Below are positions 1 through 12,762 of a stretch of DNA of 64,000 nucleotides, in pieces. The position numbers and the translations under genes are program-made. The notes beneath the pieces are model-generated. The model had not been told where the DNA came from. It saw only the letters and a list, made by a program, of their open reading frames with translations, and did not search any database. How positions within the stretch are numbered: the first letter of the stretch is position 1; every line of letters begins with the position of its first letter. The stretch comes from Syncephalis plumigaleata. Its lineage: Eukaryota; Zoopagomycota; Zoopagomycetes; Zoopagales; Piptocephalidaceae. The DNA lies in contig JAIXMF010000002.1 of assembly GCA_025201365.1 (NCBI GenBank), positions 1,116,001-1,180,000 of the forward strand, given 5' to 3'.

Positions 1-630
1 ATGAGGTGCGATTATGAAAGAAAGAGCAGCAGTGGATTGGTTTGTTCGAAACTCGCCGTGATTTTGTGGACCTGCAACAATAATAACTGATCGAATAGTT
101 GCCGTAGTCGCCGGATTTCTCTCCTTAATGAAATAAAGAATGAAAAGTTGAGACTAAACTGAACCATGCACTAATACCGCTATATCAATTATATCAATCC
201 ACATACATGTAAAGTGGAGGAGAATATCGACTTTTTGTTTATCGTCCGATGCTAGAACTGATAGCGTTGTTAGCGCGAATTCACGTGAATGAAGAAGTAG
301 AATGCGATTAATGATGGGCACGTGGTGTTGAAGTCAAACGCACAAAAGCTATTGGTATATAGGTATTGCTGCAGTATTTGTTTAGGAGAAAAAGGAGGAA
401 ACGCTTGACACTGAATAATGTACAATAGAACAGCTAGGGTGACAGGAATTAGCAAAGCGACAAAGTAATGCCAAATGCAATAGTATGATAAAGACTATAT
501 ATATATGTATATATATGTATGTATGTATATATGTAACCAACTAATAGAAGTTATATTGGCGTGGAAGACAAAGCGGAATGACTATGAAGCGTTGAATTCA
601 GGTGTGCACCCCGACACACGCAGACGTACA

Positions 631-658
631 CACAGACAGACAGACAGACAGACAGACG
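631..658. repeat. (CAGA)n microsatellite
   Basis: Uninterrupted tetranucleotide array in non-coding DNA. A related GACA/GAGA-rich purine tract lies at about 971-1050. Confidence 0.9.
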
Positions 659-970
659 CACAGGTATACGGCGACTGCCACCTTGTTCAACAACGGGTTT
701 ACCGCAATTCACGCGGTGTTGCAATGTGTATATGACTGAAAAGACCAAATGAGCTTGCAATAAGTTCGAGTAGTAGTAGAAACGACAAAAGCAAGCACGC
801 GTGTATGTGTGTATGTGCGTATGTGTGTACAGAAGGCAAGGTGCAACGGTAAAGGGTGGGGAACGAAGTTCAAATAGTGGAGGTGGCGCTGCGTTTTTTC
901 TATCACTCTTAGGCTAGATAGATAGATTTATGTATTGTATTAGATAACGACACACAAACACATAAACAGA

Positions 971-1050
971 TAGAGACAGATAGAGACAGACAGACAGACA
1001 GACAGAGAGACAGACAGAAGAGAAGGAGAGAGGGAGAGAGGGAGAGACGA
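971..1050. repeat. GACA/GAGA purine-rich low-complexity tract
   Basis: Imperfect mixture of GATAGACA, GACA and GAGAGG units. It creates long spurious open frames on both strands. Confidence 0.85.
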
Positions 1051-2933
1051 ACACACAAAATCACGCAAGAAAAACAACAATAATAACGGTTGAACAGGTA
1101 CTCAATATCCAGAGTGTAATGATAAAAAAAGGGCTTGGCGATAATAGTGAAGTCGTGGAGATCAAGGAAAGCGAAATAGATAAAGATAGGCGAATGATGT
1201 GCCGTTGGTTGGTGGCTTATTTGTGGCATGCGGGGAAGATAGAACCGGCGATAGTGTCCATGATAATGAGTGGAAAAATGCACAAATACGCGCGCACAAA
1301 CAATATAATTCAATGGAAATCGCTTGCTATCATAGGCTCCCCGGCACTTGTAGTGCGTGTCAGCAACGGATAGAGGAATGGCACGGAACACATGATCATG
1401 GATATCTAACATAGTACAAATTAACATGTGTTGTTATTGTTCAAAGCAAATAATGGTCGAGCACCAAAACAAACCGTCACTTTGTAAGATGTACACAAAA
1501 TGGCTGATGTGTACAAGTATAGTGTATGAATGTATGTATGCATGTATGTACGTATGTATATGTATAGAGTTTTCCTTCTTGGCCAAGAAAGAAAACCGAG
1601 CTATACGACTATCGTAAACGGATGTTACATGATGACGATGAGGGCGTTTGATTTTTTTTACGCATTAACCTTCTGTTCTGTCAACATTTGTTAATTAATT
1701 GACGAATATGGTAAGGTAGAAACAATTTCGAATTCCATAAATTGCTAAATGTAAAAAATGGCTCGCTCTAAGCGGCAATCGTTTTTCTTCGAATTCAACG
1801 TGGCAAGCAGAAGCTCGGCTATCAAAAATGACGTCGTGTTTGGAAGTAAAAAAAAATACTATGCACAAAGTCTGTTCAATGCTGGCATAAAAGTTGTATT
1901 GCTCAGTATTGTAGCGAGTCGGCTGACTTGCCGGTCAGGTGCATTTGACAACACTGACCAATGGTAATGACAATGTTATCGAGTTAAACGTTTCGCTGGT
2001 GATAGTATCCGCGGAATTGCATAAACGGACTACCTGCATGCTTATTTACTGGTACCTACCGCCTACCTGGCTGGCTGTGTGCTAGGTTGTACAGACCATG
2101 CATGATTATGATGAAATAATGATGTCGTCGAAGGTCGTGCTTATCATGGTGGAGCAAGCGATGACAGCACCGTAATCTACATTGACTGACTGAATGAATG
2201 AATGATTGCTTGATTGCCAAGTAAAGACTGACAGCGAATTATTTATTGATGAACGTGCGATAAACATTGACCACGCCTATGTGTACACCAATCCATCTTT
2301 GTGTTTCTGTCTGCATGTTTGTGTGTCTGTATGCGCACACTACCTTTACCCTTTTTTCTTTCTCTCTCTCTCTTCCTCTCTGGCTTGCACTCTTTGTGTG
2401 CCGCGCATATGTAGCACAAAAGACGCTTAAAGGATGAACTGTGTGTCGGCTATATGTTCGGATGTCTCGTCTAATACATGCAGCACGGCAGCATCATTGA
2501 TAAGACGGGTACATGGACTATGGCATATTGTACGACCAACATGTTAGAAAGATAGTAGATTACTGGCCTTGAGCGGTTTTTTTGGTGCAAATGAGGTTAC
2601 ATTAAACAACCCGGTATGGCCTTTGCATACGCGCACCAATAAACAAGTGATCGTGCACGGGATTACGCTCGCAATTCAATGAATAAAGCTTGTAGATACA
2701 GTGTTTTTCCATCCAATTTGCGCATTTATCCTTTAACATTTGCAGTTTATTCATAAATAGATTCACACAATTGTTAATACCATTATCATGTTGCTATTAT
2801 CATTGAGTAGTTGTCATTGCCCTAGCAGTTGAGGGAGATGTTAATGATCGCGATATCATATATTGCAATTAGTGATAATAAGTAATAGACACGTTGATAG
2901 AACTTACATATCTTGGATGCAAAGCGATAACAA

Positions 2934-3146
2934 TCACGGATAAGTTGCTTTCTGTTGTTGATCCTCGTGTTGCACTGATCCTCCTTTTTTGAGCATCTGA
3001 AGTAACACACTGATAAATGTATCTAGAGGTATACGTAATCCTTTCTGAGATGCGCTCTTATTGCTCATTATTACCCCCAACCATTCCTGCATCATGAGAT
3101 TGGTGTCTATGTTGGTATTACAGCCATGTCCTTCAACACTCACCAT
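2934..3146 (-). pseudogene. Fanzor C-terminal tail relic
   Basis: The end of this minus-strand frame (EDQQQKATYP, then stop) and the DNA after it (AACTTATCCGTGATTGTTAT) match the end of the Fanzor-like frame at 51554-51886 (EGQQETTYL, then stop, AACTTATCTGTGATTGTTAT). The DNA from here to the left terminus corresponds to the 3' flank of the relic at 51458. The frame is open for 70 codons, but its upstream part matches nothing I recognise. Its orientation is opposite to the neighbouring piece at 3310-3660, so the element has been internally inverted or is composite. Confidence 0.6.
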
Positions 3147-3309
3147 AGTTCAATATTGAATATGTTACATTATCCACTATAAATATGGGTCCTATTTTGT
3201 ACGAATTGAATAAACTTATCTTCATCTTCCAGTTCAATCGTCCCTATTACACTCTACTCACACTACCTTATTGTATATCGTCTACACATTGTGCTTGAGC
3301 AAATCGAGC

Positions 3310-3660
3310 AACCATAGCTCCCACACTATCAATGAGAAAGTGTCCTACTACTTGTCATGATCCCTTACGGTAAGTATACCTCATTACACTTTGATATTTA
3401 TTACAGTATACTAATTCATTATTCTATTAGATGCACACATCGAAACAATGATTAAGAGGACATGCAAGTTAAAGGATACGAGTATCGTTTGTGGAATCGG
3501 GGTTATGGTTGCTCGTCTGGATTTCATTCAAATCACCAACTGCCTTCGTAGTGGAACCGATATTCCAACACGCCTCATCCAAGTGTCGTTGCTTCCTATC
3601 ATTCAAGACAAGGAGGACAAGGACAACAAGGAACCAAACAACAAATAACAAATTAACCAG
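3310..3660 (+). pseudogene. Fanzor zinc-ribbon/RuvC-III relic, with intron
   Basis: The DNA aligns with the relic at 51554-51886. It has a KCPTTCHD cysteine pair, an intron-like GTAAGTATAC...TTCTATTAG interval (about 3370-3430), then YEYRLWNR and a degenerate tail corresponding to IPTRL. In Fanzor/TnpB nucleases this zone is the C-terminal zinc ribbon followed by the last RuvC motif (typically WNRDxNAAxN). Here the aspartate after WNR and the following helix are no longer encoded, and the frame is interrupted. It is a dead fragment of an RNA-guided nuclease gene; the family call comes from motif recognition, not a search. Confidence 0.65.
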
Positions 3661-4861
3661 GTTGTATCGTCAACCGCCGCACTGTCGCCCAAGCGACAAG
3701 GCACCCAGAATACAGGGGTAGAAATACTTGTAAGTGCTATCATAACTATTATTTATTCGTAAAAACAAAAGGCTAACTGCGCAAATTGGATGGAAAAAGC
3801 CTGTAAATGCTTCTTATGATTTAATGTAGACGACACACACACACACGTGTTAAACAAATTGATTATATTGTAGATTATACACATATGATTACAATGTTAT
3901 GGAAAGTTGCACAGTTTTAATTATGATAAGATGAAGAGCAAGATTAATGACTAATAATACATGCTACAAAAAAAGAAGAAATCTATACGAGCGCTATTAT
4001 TATTGTTCTTGTTCTTGTTTGTAAATGCACAATATAAACGATACATACAGATATAAATATATATAAATATAAATAATGAGTTGACCCAATAACATCAACG
4101 ATTGAATACGATGGAAATAACAATCGGAATAGGTGCAGAAGCGCACTCATTTGTTTGCACTGAAATAGGCTAACATAGCTGATTCTATAGCTAGGACTGA
4201 ACTTGGCTTCGGCAGTAGGGAGGCCAACATCAGGGAACGTACAGCAAAATAGTGCTGTAAGCTATGAATGCTATCGCGTCAACAAGAGGTATATATATAT
4301 ATATACATACGTATATACGACGTGTAACGTAATTGCAGCTTCAATCCAAACTAAAACTGATGCAGTAATAAATGTGCAAATTTGCTTTAGAAAAGTTATT
4401 GAAATGAAAAGAAAAAGACAATTGCAAAGTAAACAAAAAGAAATGAAGCTTATCATTGGTTATCGAGGATAAGTAAAAAGAAATGGGAAACCGAATATAT
4501 AGGAAATGCAGAGTAATCAAATGTGCTTGGATGTATGTGGATGTATGCTTGTGCATATGCTAGACTAACAGCAATTGCACGAGAGAGCAAATAAATACTT
4601 TGATAGTATAATAAAGAAATGATAATGACAACGATGATGATGATGATGATGATGATGACGGCGATGCAAGTTTCATGTGGCTTTTCCTTCTAATAAAATG
4701 GTCGCATTCGTGATGCCAGACGCTAACAAATAAAATATGATGCTAATAATAATAATAATAATAAAATAGTTGCGTGGTTGCGATTTTTTGCAATTTTTGT
4801 CTGGAATGAATACAGCAATATATATGCGACGTGTGTGAATGTGTTAACATGATCGAACTGA

Positions 4862-6885
4862 CTATGCCGATAGATTACTATTCGACCAGTCTTGTCGACG
4901 TGGTTCCTTACAATCGAGACATTGTTGCTGTTGATGCAGATACTGATGACAATGTTGATGTTGCTGATGCTGCTGATGTTGCTGATGCTGCTGTTGCTGC
5001 TGATAGTTGCTCATTGGCATTTGGAAATCAGTTGGCGTAGGATGTTGTCGCTCTGCAGGCTGCATTGTAGTATTGTGAATAGTGGTGTTGTTGTTGGTGG
5101 TAGCAGTGGTAATGGTGGTGGGTGCAGGCCATTCAGGTGGACTAGGGAATCGGTTACGTGATGTAGTGGCACAGGCCGCAGCACGTATGCTATCGTTGAT
5201 GCTGTAGCTATAGGTAGAGCTTCGCTTACGATTGGTTGTGCGATATGGGTGGAAATCTTCGTGAGACCTGCTGTGTCGCCATGATGTGGGAGGATATTTA
5301 GGCGACTCTTGCATGGTGTATGACTCGGCGCTAGCCGTACGAATAGCGGGTGCCGAGGTAATGGACAAATGGTGGAAATCTGCAGAAGTGTCCACGTGTA
5401 AATTTGGGGCTCGTGCCTCCGAGTAGAAGCGACGTCGTTGAGCAATGCTTGCCGCAGAAATCTCCAATGGTTTTCGTGCAGCTGCAAATTCATTGTACGC
5501 AATGTAATTGGACGTGGCATTGTAAGGCCGTCTAGACCCGTGTTCCGATGGTGCGGTAAAGTAGCTTTCACGACACTCGCCGCTTGGTCTGCCAGGGGCG
5601 AATCGATTGAGCGAAGTGGACGGTGTCGGCAGGGAACCCGTGTAAACCGGTGTCGTTGGAAAGAGGCACGAGTGGCCGAGTTAGGATGAGATTCCCATCC
5701 AGCGGTGGCAGAAGCAGGGGAGGAGGCAGAGGGGATAGCGGCATTTGCACTATTTGCGCTAGTTGTAGTGGTGATTATGGTGGGTGGTCCCGGGAAATAC
5801 TCGTAGCTATGATGATTTTCATATCTACCCTCGGGCGATATTGGTCCATAATTGCCATCGTTAGCGTCCATAGGATTGCTACGTCGCGACAGGGATGCAC
5901 TCATTGGCAAGTCGACGAATGACACGGGTGTTGGCATGCCACTACTCGATTCGACAGCGGGGCTAAGCGAGGCACTCGCCATGCCACTCGAATTGTAGCC
6001 GCATTGCTGTAGCTGAGCCAATGACGGCAAGTATTCGGTCGTGGGTGCAGATGCGCGCGAAGTCAGCGGGAGCGGTAAGCTATTTGGTACTAGGGCAACG
6101 TTATCGGGAAACCGGCTGTGGATGCCGCCGCTTTTCGATAATGGCATGTGCGTCGTTTCATGTTTGGGCGGGAACGCTGCATGATTAGCATGCGGTGTAA
6201 CTTCCTTCTGGGGAGAGGGTAGCCTAAGCGCAGACGCATGGCCACGACCTTGTGTATTAGCAAAACGCCAAGTTGTTTTACCATCTGCGCTGATTTCGCA
6301 AACGAGCTCGGGGTATAGAAGTTCCGGTATTTTAATTTTGTTGAGCCGAGCGTCGTTGCGGGGTGTCATGAGACGACCGGCCACCACATCACTTGCGCGG
6401 TAATATGAAATCAAATGGTATTTACGGCCGTCAGCCGTACTAAGCGACAAAGCACGCTTAGTCAGGCCATGTCGCTTCATTTGCAATCGCCGACCTGAAG
6501 AGGTGGCCGATGCTGGATCAGTACGACCGGCATTCGATGAAGACGAAGAAGGTGAAAAGTAGTTGTCCAGCGTAGACGGATCCGCTTGGGTCGAGTCGTC
6601 GGATGATAGACGAGTGGATGGCGCGGTCGTTGTAATTGGATCTGTCAACTCGCGATAGGTAAGAAAGTTGCCGCGAGCTCGAGAGGAAGACCAGCTACGT
6701 CCGTCCGTCCATCGATGAATTCCCGTGGCATCCTCGTCCCATACGAATACAGAACCGGAACGAATTGCGCTGCGTTCATGATCTGTAAGTCGACGATGCG
6801 TCCGTTGCAGCACTTCAATGCGACATGCCTCGAAAACAAGCAGCGCATCCAGAACTGTTTCAACATATCCGAAGTAACACTCCAT
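4862..6885 (-). CDS. WOPR-domain (Gti1/Pac2 family) transcription factor
   Basis: WOPR proteins are fungus-specific DNA-binding regulators of morphology and development (Wor1, Ryp1, Gti1, Pac2). The N-terminus holds the first WOPR half (residues about 1-85: YFGYVETVLDALLVFEACR, SIRSGSVFVWDE, RWTDGRSWS, FLTYREL). The second half follows at about 130-220 (HGLTKRALSLST, HLISYYRASDV, KIPELLYPEL). Family members commonly start with this block, so ATG 6885 fits. The rest is a low-complexity tail rich in Ser/Thr/Pro, ending in His-Gln repeats (about 4930-5000), typical of activators. The frame changes once near 5640-5690: upstream reads NSATRASF, downstream reads PTTPVYTGSLPTPSTSLNRF on to the stop at 4862. 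The total length is 3n+2, so one base seems missing. The gene is intronless otherwise and sits alone between gene-poor flanks of 4.9 and 5.9 kb. Confidence 0.85.
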
Positions 6886-9312
6886 ATTTTCTTAATGATA
6901 GAGATTAATAATTCTAGAACAAATCGAGTAAGTAACCGTTAGAGGTCGATTATTTTCTACGCAATATTAGCAAGATACTAGACGAACGATGGAATAGTTG
7001 ACAGGAAACAATAAAAAACGAATAAATAAACAAACAAACAAACAAATAACGATTTCGGTATGTATCGTTTTCTTTACAAAAGCAGTATTGATATGACACA
7101 ACCAGTAAAGAATGAATAAGGAGTAGCAAGGCAAGAAATTAGTATATATGATATACAATATTACTAATTGATACTATCAAACGAATGAATAAAAGAAGCA
7201 ATGAACGGCCAAGGATGTACTTTCTTACCTGCGAGCACGGTTAAATGTCAACGTTTCAAAACAATATGAATGAGAGAGGTCAGCTGGTGACAGCCTTTGA
7301 GCGAATTGCACAATAAACAACGTTGTACCACAGTTATGCTACTGCTTAAGGATGACAACTAGGGAATTGCCGTAAGGATGGTTCTTTTCACCGAAAGAAC
7401 TAACGTTCAACTTTGATGCTCGTAGAAATGAAAGGGAAAGCGAGATTTGGTAACTTTTTCTCTGTGATACGAGCCACCGTAAATGAATATATCAATTGAT
7501 ATAAAAAAGGAAATTTAAATATTGATAATGGTACGAATAAGGGGATTACTAATGGGAATAAGCGCTGAACAATTGTTAATAACTTACTGTTTTTTTTGTC
7601 ACCAACGGGTTATACGATAAGTACCGTGTTACTTGATTGTATCGAAACGACAAGTGTAGAGACTAGGTAAGGTAAAGCAAGTAATGGAGGAGCTAGTGAC
7701 CAATTCAGAATGAAGGAAAAGAAGTCCAGTTACACTTTGGGTCAGGTGAAAGCACTTGACTTTTTAGATATACGTAAGAGTGTAAGCTGCACTAATCAAA
7801 CGGGACCGAATATCGCCAATACTGTATCTACCAATAGGTGAATGTACCCAAAGATTGTCGTATATAAATTTAGTAATATGAAGCAATTGAATGTAAGTTA
7901 TTAGTTCTAATGGTAATAGGGAAAGGCGAAGCAATCAGGTAGGCTTACAAAATTCACAGATGTAGACACAAACGATGAGAGTATAACGGGAATGTCGGTG
8001 ATGACGATGACGGTGGTAATGTAATAAAGAAGTAGTAAAGAGCGATTTAACAATTAAAAAAGTATAGCAAAGTGAAAAATATAAATGTAATAGTAACGGC
8101 TAGCGAAGAGTACACCCAATCTTTATAAGATCTCGATATTACAGGCGCACTTTGGCCAGCAATTCCAATGGATGAAATGTGATAGCGAGGAAAGAGAAAA
8201 GAAGAGAAAGAATGAGACTGAAAAAGATAGAGATAGAGATAGAGATAGAGAGTAAGACAGAGTGGGATATAGAGAGAGAGAGAGAGAAAGAGAGAAGTTG
8301 CTGTGACACGACTGAAGATAGAAATAGGCAAGTGGCGACAATCGAGAATAAAGACAAAAGAAAGCGAATAAATAATGCGGTCGATAAATGTTGTTGAATT
8401 CGCTTCGGTTATGTAGGCCATTGCGAAACACGTCTATATAGTAGCTGGATGGCACCTTCCTAATCGACCGCGTGGTCAGGACCCTACGGCAACTGACAGC
8501 AGCAATGGTGATGGAGGTACAACCGATAGACCAGGCAATTGCCCTGACCGATGACGAGCCCGGAAACGCCAATAACCTGCTAATATTATTATTATTGTCC
8601 TTGCTTTACTTTCCCTAGTCTCTGGACCGACGACACTCGCTTAATCCAAGGCGTAAGAAAAGATCATGGAATATTTTCTCAATTAATTTAATCCTTGATT
8701 GATATCATTATCGCAGTAGTAGACGTGAGAAATCAATGCTCTACTCCTCCTCTTCTCTCCTCTCCTCTTCCCTTCTCTACTCCATACAACGCTATCATGT
8801 CATGATTACGGTCGTAGGCCATAACATGATAACGTTGTTATTGCTGTTGTTATTGCGGTGGATATTCTCGTACCGTTCCCCTTCCATCGGCATCAACATC
8901 AACATCAACATCAACATCAGCATCATTACTAGCACCACCGCCACTGTTTGAGGTTAGTATGGTATGGTACTGCAGCGACATGGAGTAAAAAAAGAAAACA
9001 CACTTGCCCTTAGCAAAGGAGATAAACGGTCAGGTGAATCTGTTCATACGCGTGTGCGCGACGCGAGTATGCCGAAATGTGCAACATTCGGAGTAGTAAT
9101 CGCAGCGTGGATATAGCGCCAGCCTAACTGAATCAGCTCATGAAAGATGCGAGCAACAGGTAGCAATGACTTTGTACTTGTACGAGAAGCAAAAATAGAA
9201 CTCTATGGCCGTTGTGCAAGTACGATGGAGAAGCACACGTGGCACTGGGCAAATTATCTTGAACAGCAGTGCGCGTAGACGAGTACCTTCATGTATACGA
9301 GTATAGTGTAGA

Positions 9313-9360
9313 TGTGTGTGTGTGTGTGTGCGTGTGTGCGTGTGTGTACAAGTGTGTGTA
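9313..9360. repeat. (GT)n microsatellite
   Basis: GT dinucleotide array with scattered GC interruptions, non-coding. Confidence 0.9.
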
Positions 9361-10805
9361 TGTACCTGTCTATCTATCTGTACATCCTAAAGTCAACAAA
9401 CGACCAAAGGCCAAGTGAAAGTAACTCAATTACCACATGGCAGTCCAGTCAATACTGGAAAACAACAGTCATTCATTCATTCATTCATTGAGTGAGTGAG
9501 TGAGTGTTTGTGATACTAGACGTAGAGCATTGTTTATCGCAGCTTGTTGATTCAAAACAACACGCTAACGCTGAGAGTGCAACGGCAACAACGATATTTC
9601 CGTAAACATAGTCTGAAACATAGTTTTCCGAAGTCACGCCTAGGGCTGTGCATCTAGCATTCATACGTTTTTTATTGTTGTTGTTGTCGCCGAGCCAGTG
9701 CATCGTCTATTAGTCATAGATATCATGCTCGCACCCTATGCTATCGGTGTGTAAAAAACGCCACAAAGCATAAATGAATAAAATAGTGGAGAGATCATTA
9801 TCACCATAATAATAATAATAATAATAATAATAATCATTTAAAGAATTATAGACCTGAACAATTAAGTTTAGTAGAACCCGTTTTTGGTATTCATACTAGT
9901 AATTCAAACGATTCATGGTTTCCTACCTGCGTGTGCGCGCATATCATCGGTTGGCCAACGTCTTAATTTGTTCATCCACCTGATGAATCAAGATAATTGA
10001 CACCATTAACCGAGCGTATAATCAATCACATAGCCAGGGAGACGACGGCCATGATAGCTATAGCAGCCATAGTAGTAGTAGTAGTAGTAGTAGTAGCTGT
10101 AATAACAACAGCATCCACATCGTTGATGTTGTTGTCGCTATCTCGCGTGACTTTTGCCCCGGATGGAATACATCCGGTCATCTATATCCGACATCGATGT
10201 CGGTAAGCAAACGCGCAGATGGAAGCATCACGCCAAGAATAGCTTGTTTCTTTTCTTTTCGCTCTTCCATTCTAGCCCTTTCTCCATCACATCAATGTTT
10301 ATTCCAATTTGTCATACTGTACAAGCCAAGGTCAACCTCGTACCTTCCTATTCTCAAGTAACGCTGCGTTGGATAGTATGGATGATGATGATGATGGTAA
10401 TGATAATAATGATGATATGTGTGGGTAGGGTGGCACACACACACACACACATGCACACACACGACTAGTGAAACCGACATGCGGTAGAGTTATCAGGTCA
10501 TGCGTCAATGTTCTACAGGATCATTTCCCTAATTCTTGTTAACATCATGACATGCAAGTTAACTGCATGATGATGCTCTCTAGTGTTCTCCATTCCGGTT
10601 CTCGAAACAGTAGCTGCAATGAAAGGAAGATCCGTCCCTTCATTTCTCACTCGCCCTGCCCATTGATTTTATTTCTCTGTACACCGTTGTGTCGCCAGTG
10701 GAATAACGCAATGCAGACCATGAATCTTCATACCTTAGCATGTACATTGGCGCACTTATACATGTACCCACGTAGTCATTCATTAGTGGGTGTACATACA
10801 CAGAT

Positions 10806-10834
10806 ACATACATACATACATACATACATACATA
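10806..10834. repeat. (CATA)n microsatellite
   Basis: Seven uninterrupted CATA units followed by CATAAATA variants. Confidence 0.9.
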
Positions 10835-11320
10835 AATACATAAATACATTTAAATATATATGTGCTCACATGATTAAGTATACACGACAGATATACACAA
10901 TGGGCACATATATAATTGACTACATGCATATGCGCGCATCATCTATGTTTACATTCATGTTATGGCGTGATGGTGGTACTATTTACTAGTAGGAAAATGT
11001 TACTGTTTCAAACAGGTACGTTCCTCCATAGCATATGCTGTCTTTGCTTTCACTTTCTTTTCCATTCAGTGTGGATATCATGATATATCACTTTGTCACT
11101 CGCTTATAATGCGAATGCATGGTATGCTTCTTTATAGCCATGATGGATTAGTCACACAAATACATACACACGTACATACAAAATCTACACACACACACAC
11201 ACACACACCTTGGCTGATATCGGATAGGTGTATCACCGGATTATACACGCTGATGATGCATAAAACGGCGTCATTGTGCATACTGCTGTCATATCCACTA
11301 TACTTGTGTATATCCGTATG

Positions 11321-11353
<33 letters not shown>
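11321..11353. repeat. (CTGT)n microsatellite
   Basis: Eight near-perfect CTGT units in non-coding DNA; an (AC)n array lies just upstream at about 11190-11209. Confidence 0.9.
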
Positions 11354-11355
<2 letters not shown>

Positions 11356-12762
11356 GTCTGTGTATGTGCATCAATGTGTGCCAGTAAACATCTGATGGTT
11401 TACCCGTGACCATATGTCCATTCATATGATGATGGTGGCGCTATTAATATAGACTAGCATGTATTATAAGCAGTTGCTATCATCATATGGTTGATATTCG
11501 GTAGTATTCGGTTGCTCATTCATAAACCGTTTGATAGTGTATAAAAATAGTACAATTACGGTTATTACCATCATCATCATCACATCTGTAGTACTTTATA
11601 ACAGGTAAAATACCAACCCCAAGTAGATTTTTCACTAAATCAGCTTGCATTCGCATCCCTTGACATGATCCGGATCTCTACGGTTACACACTTGTACTAT
11701 GCTACTCGTTAGCGACTACAAAACAATCCCACTGATTGCATGATGTGTATGTATATGTGTGTATGTGTATATCATTCATCCAGATTCGATAATACACATG
11801 CACATACATGTACCCATCATACACATGATAGATGCTTACACCTTTTTATTCTTCACTCGTCGATATGTGCATTACATAGTGGGTGGTTTGAAGATTGACT
11901 TGAAGCACCGGATGAATGATAGAGGCAGATACAATGCCGAGAGGGAAATGTCATTGGATCACAAGGCGATAGCTTCAGCACTGCAGTTATAGCAAAGTCC
12001 GTCCATTGCGTTCTGTGACAGGATGAGTGCCGTTTATTATACTTGTTATGTATCGCCGAAATACGTCATCGAGTATTTTATTTTGTTTACATTTAGATAA
12101 AAGCACTGTCACTAGTAATATCAACATTGTTACTTGTACATATTATGCTAAGAAGGTAAGGTATAGTAGACAATCTCATGATCATGTATCGTTTTATCCT
12201 ATACATGCAGCAATATATTATCACTTTTTACTCATACCAATACATTCATTATTGCAATGATAAAAAGAGATGAACAAAAAATAGATATAGCACTAATGGA
12301 TAGATGATTTATTGCTTATGTGAATTGCTAAGTCAACACACGAGAGATAAAAAAAGGAGGAAAGTGCTCAATAGTATGCTTATCATATCAATGGTGCGTA
12401 AGTGAGAATGAGTGTGTATGTGTGAGTGTGTGCGAGAGTAAGTGAGTGTGTGTGCCTTGATAAAATGGGCATATGTGTAGGCATGCATAAAAGAAAGAAT
12501 GGCCTATCCAGTCAATCGAGAAAGACAACCACTAGAATACAATACACCAGAGAGAATGAGCAAGCAAGTAAGCAAACGAAAGTGAGAGTTAAGAGAGAGA
12601 TAGAAGGGAGAGAGAGAGAGACAAAGAGACAAAGGGAGGTGAGAGCGAGCGAGAGAGCGAGAGAGGAGAGCGTGCAGTAAAATAAAAGCAGAACACAACA
12701 TAAGCCCAATATGCAAAAAAAAGAGAAATCGGCCCAGACAATCTATGATACAAAAGAGAGAA

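Larger units (their letters stand above)
2699..3803. mobile_element. TIR DNA transposon carrying Fanzor (TnpB-like) relics
   Basis: The left end (2699: CAGTGTTTTTCCATCC then AATTTGCGCA) is the inverted repeat of the right end (ending 3803: TGCGCAAATTGG then ATGGAAAAAGCCTG). Each end abuts a TA dinucleotide (2697-2698 and 3804-3805), as expected for a TA target-site duplication like that of Tc1/mariner-type elements. The outer parts (2699-2885 and about 3737-3803) match the 238 bp element at 47540-47777 read in reverse; the inner part (about 2886-3736) is missing there. That inner part holds two pieces related to the Fanzor C-terminus, one on each strand, so the element is rearranged and inactive. 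No DDE transposase frame is visible. The superfamily call rests only on the TA flanks and terminal bases. Confidence 0.8.
1..4861. other. Gene-poor, microsatellite-rich region
   Basis: No convincing gene is visible apart from the transposon at 2699-3803. The open frames are short, overlap on both strands, or follow simple repeats. On the minus strand, 1-135 encodes a basic, leucine-rich stretch (LRREIRRLRQLFDQLLLLQ) that could be the last exon of a gene lying to the left, but nothing confirms it. A short minus-strand frame at 270-455 starts with a signal-peptide-like segment (MLIPVTLAVLLYIIQC); I do not accept it as a gene. Confidence 0.6.
6886..12762. other. Long non-coding interval upstream of the WOPR gene
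   Basis: About 5.9 kb with no recognisable gene on either strand. It is dense in simple repeats: GATAGA/GAGA near 8230-8290, CATCAA near 8890-8920, (GT)n at 9313-9360, AATAAT near 9810-9832, TAG triplets near 10070-10095, (CATA)n at 10806-10834 and (CTGT)n at 11321-11353. It contains the 5' region of the WOPR gene and, at its right end, the 3' flank of H1. Long regulatory upstream regions are known for WOR1 in Candida; whether that holds here is inference. Confidence 0.6.

Noticed and set aside
1758-1967. 69-codon plus-strand frame starting MARSKRQSFFFEF
   Set aside because: No conserved motif, no supporting context in a gene-poor region.
8123-8572. Overlapping minus-strand frames of 72-149 codons rich in Ser/Leu
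   Set aside because: They translate GATAGA/GAGA repeats in several frames at once.
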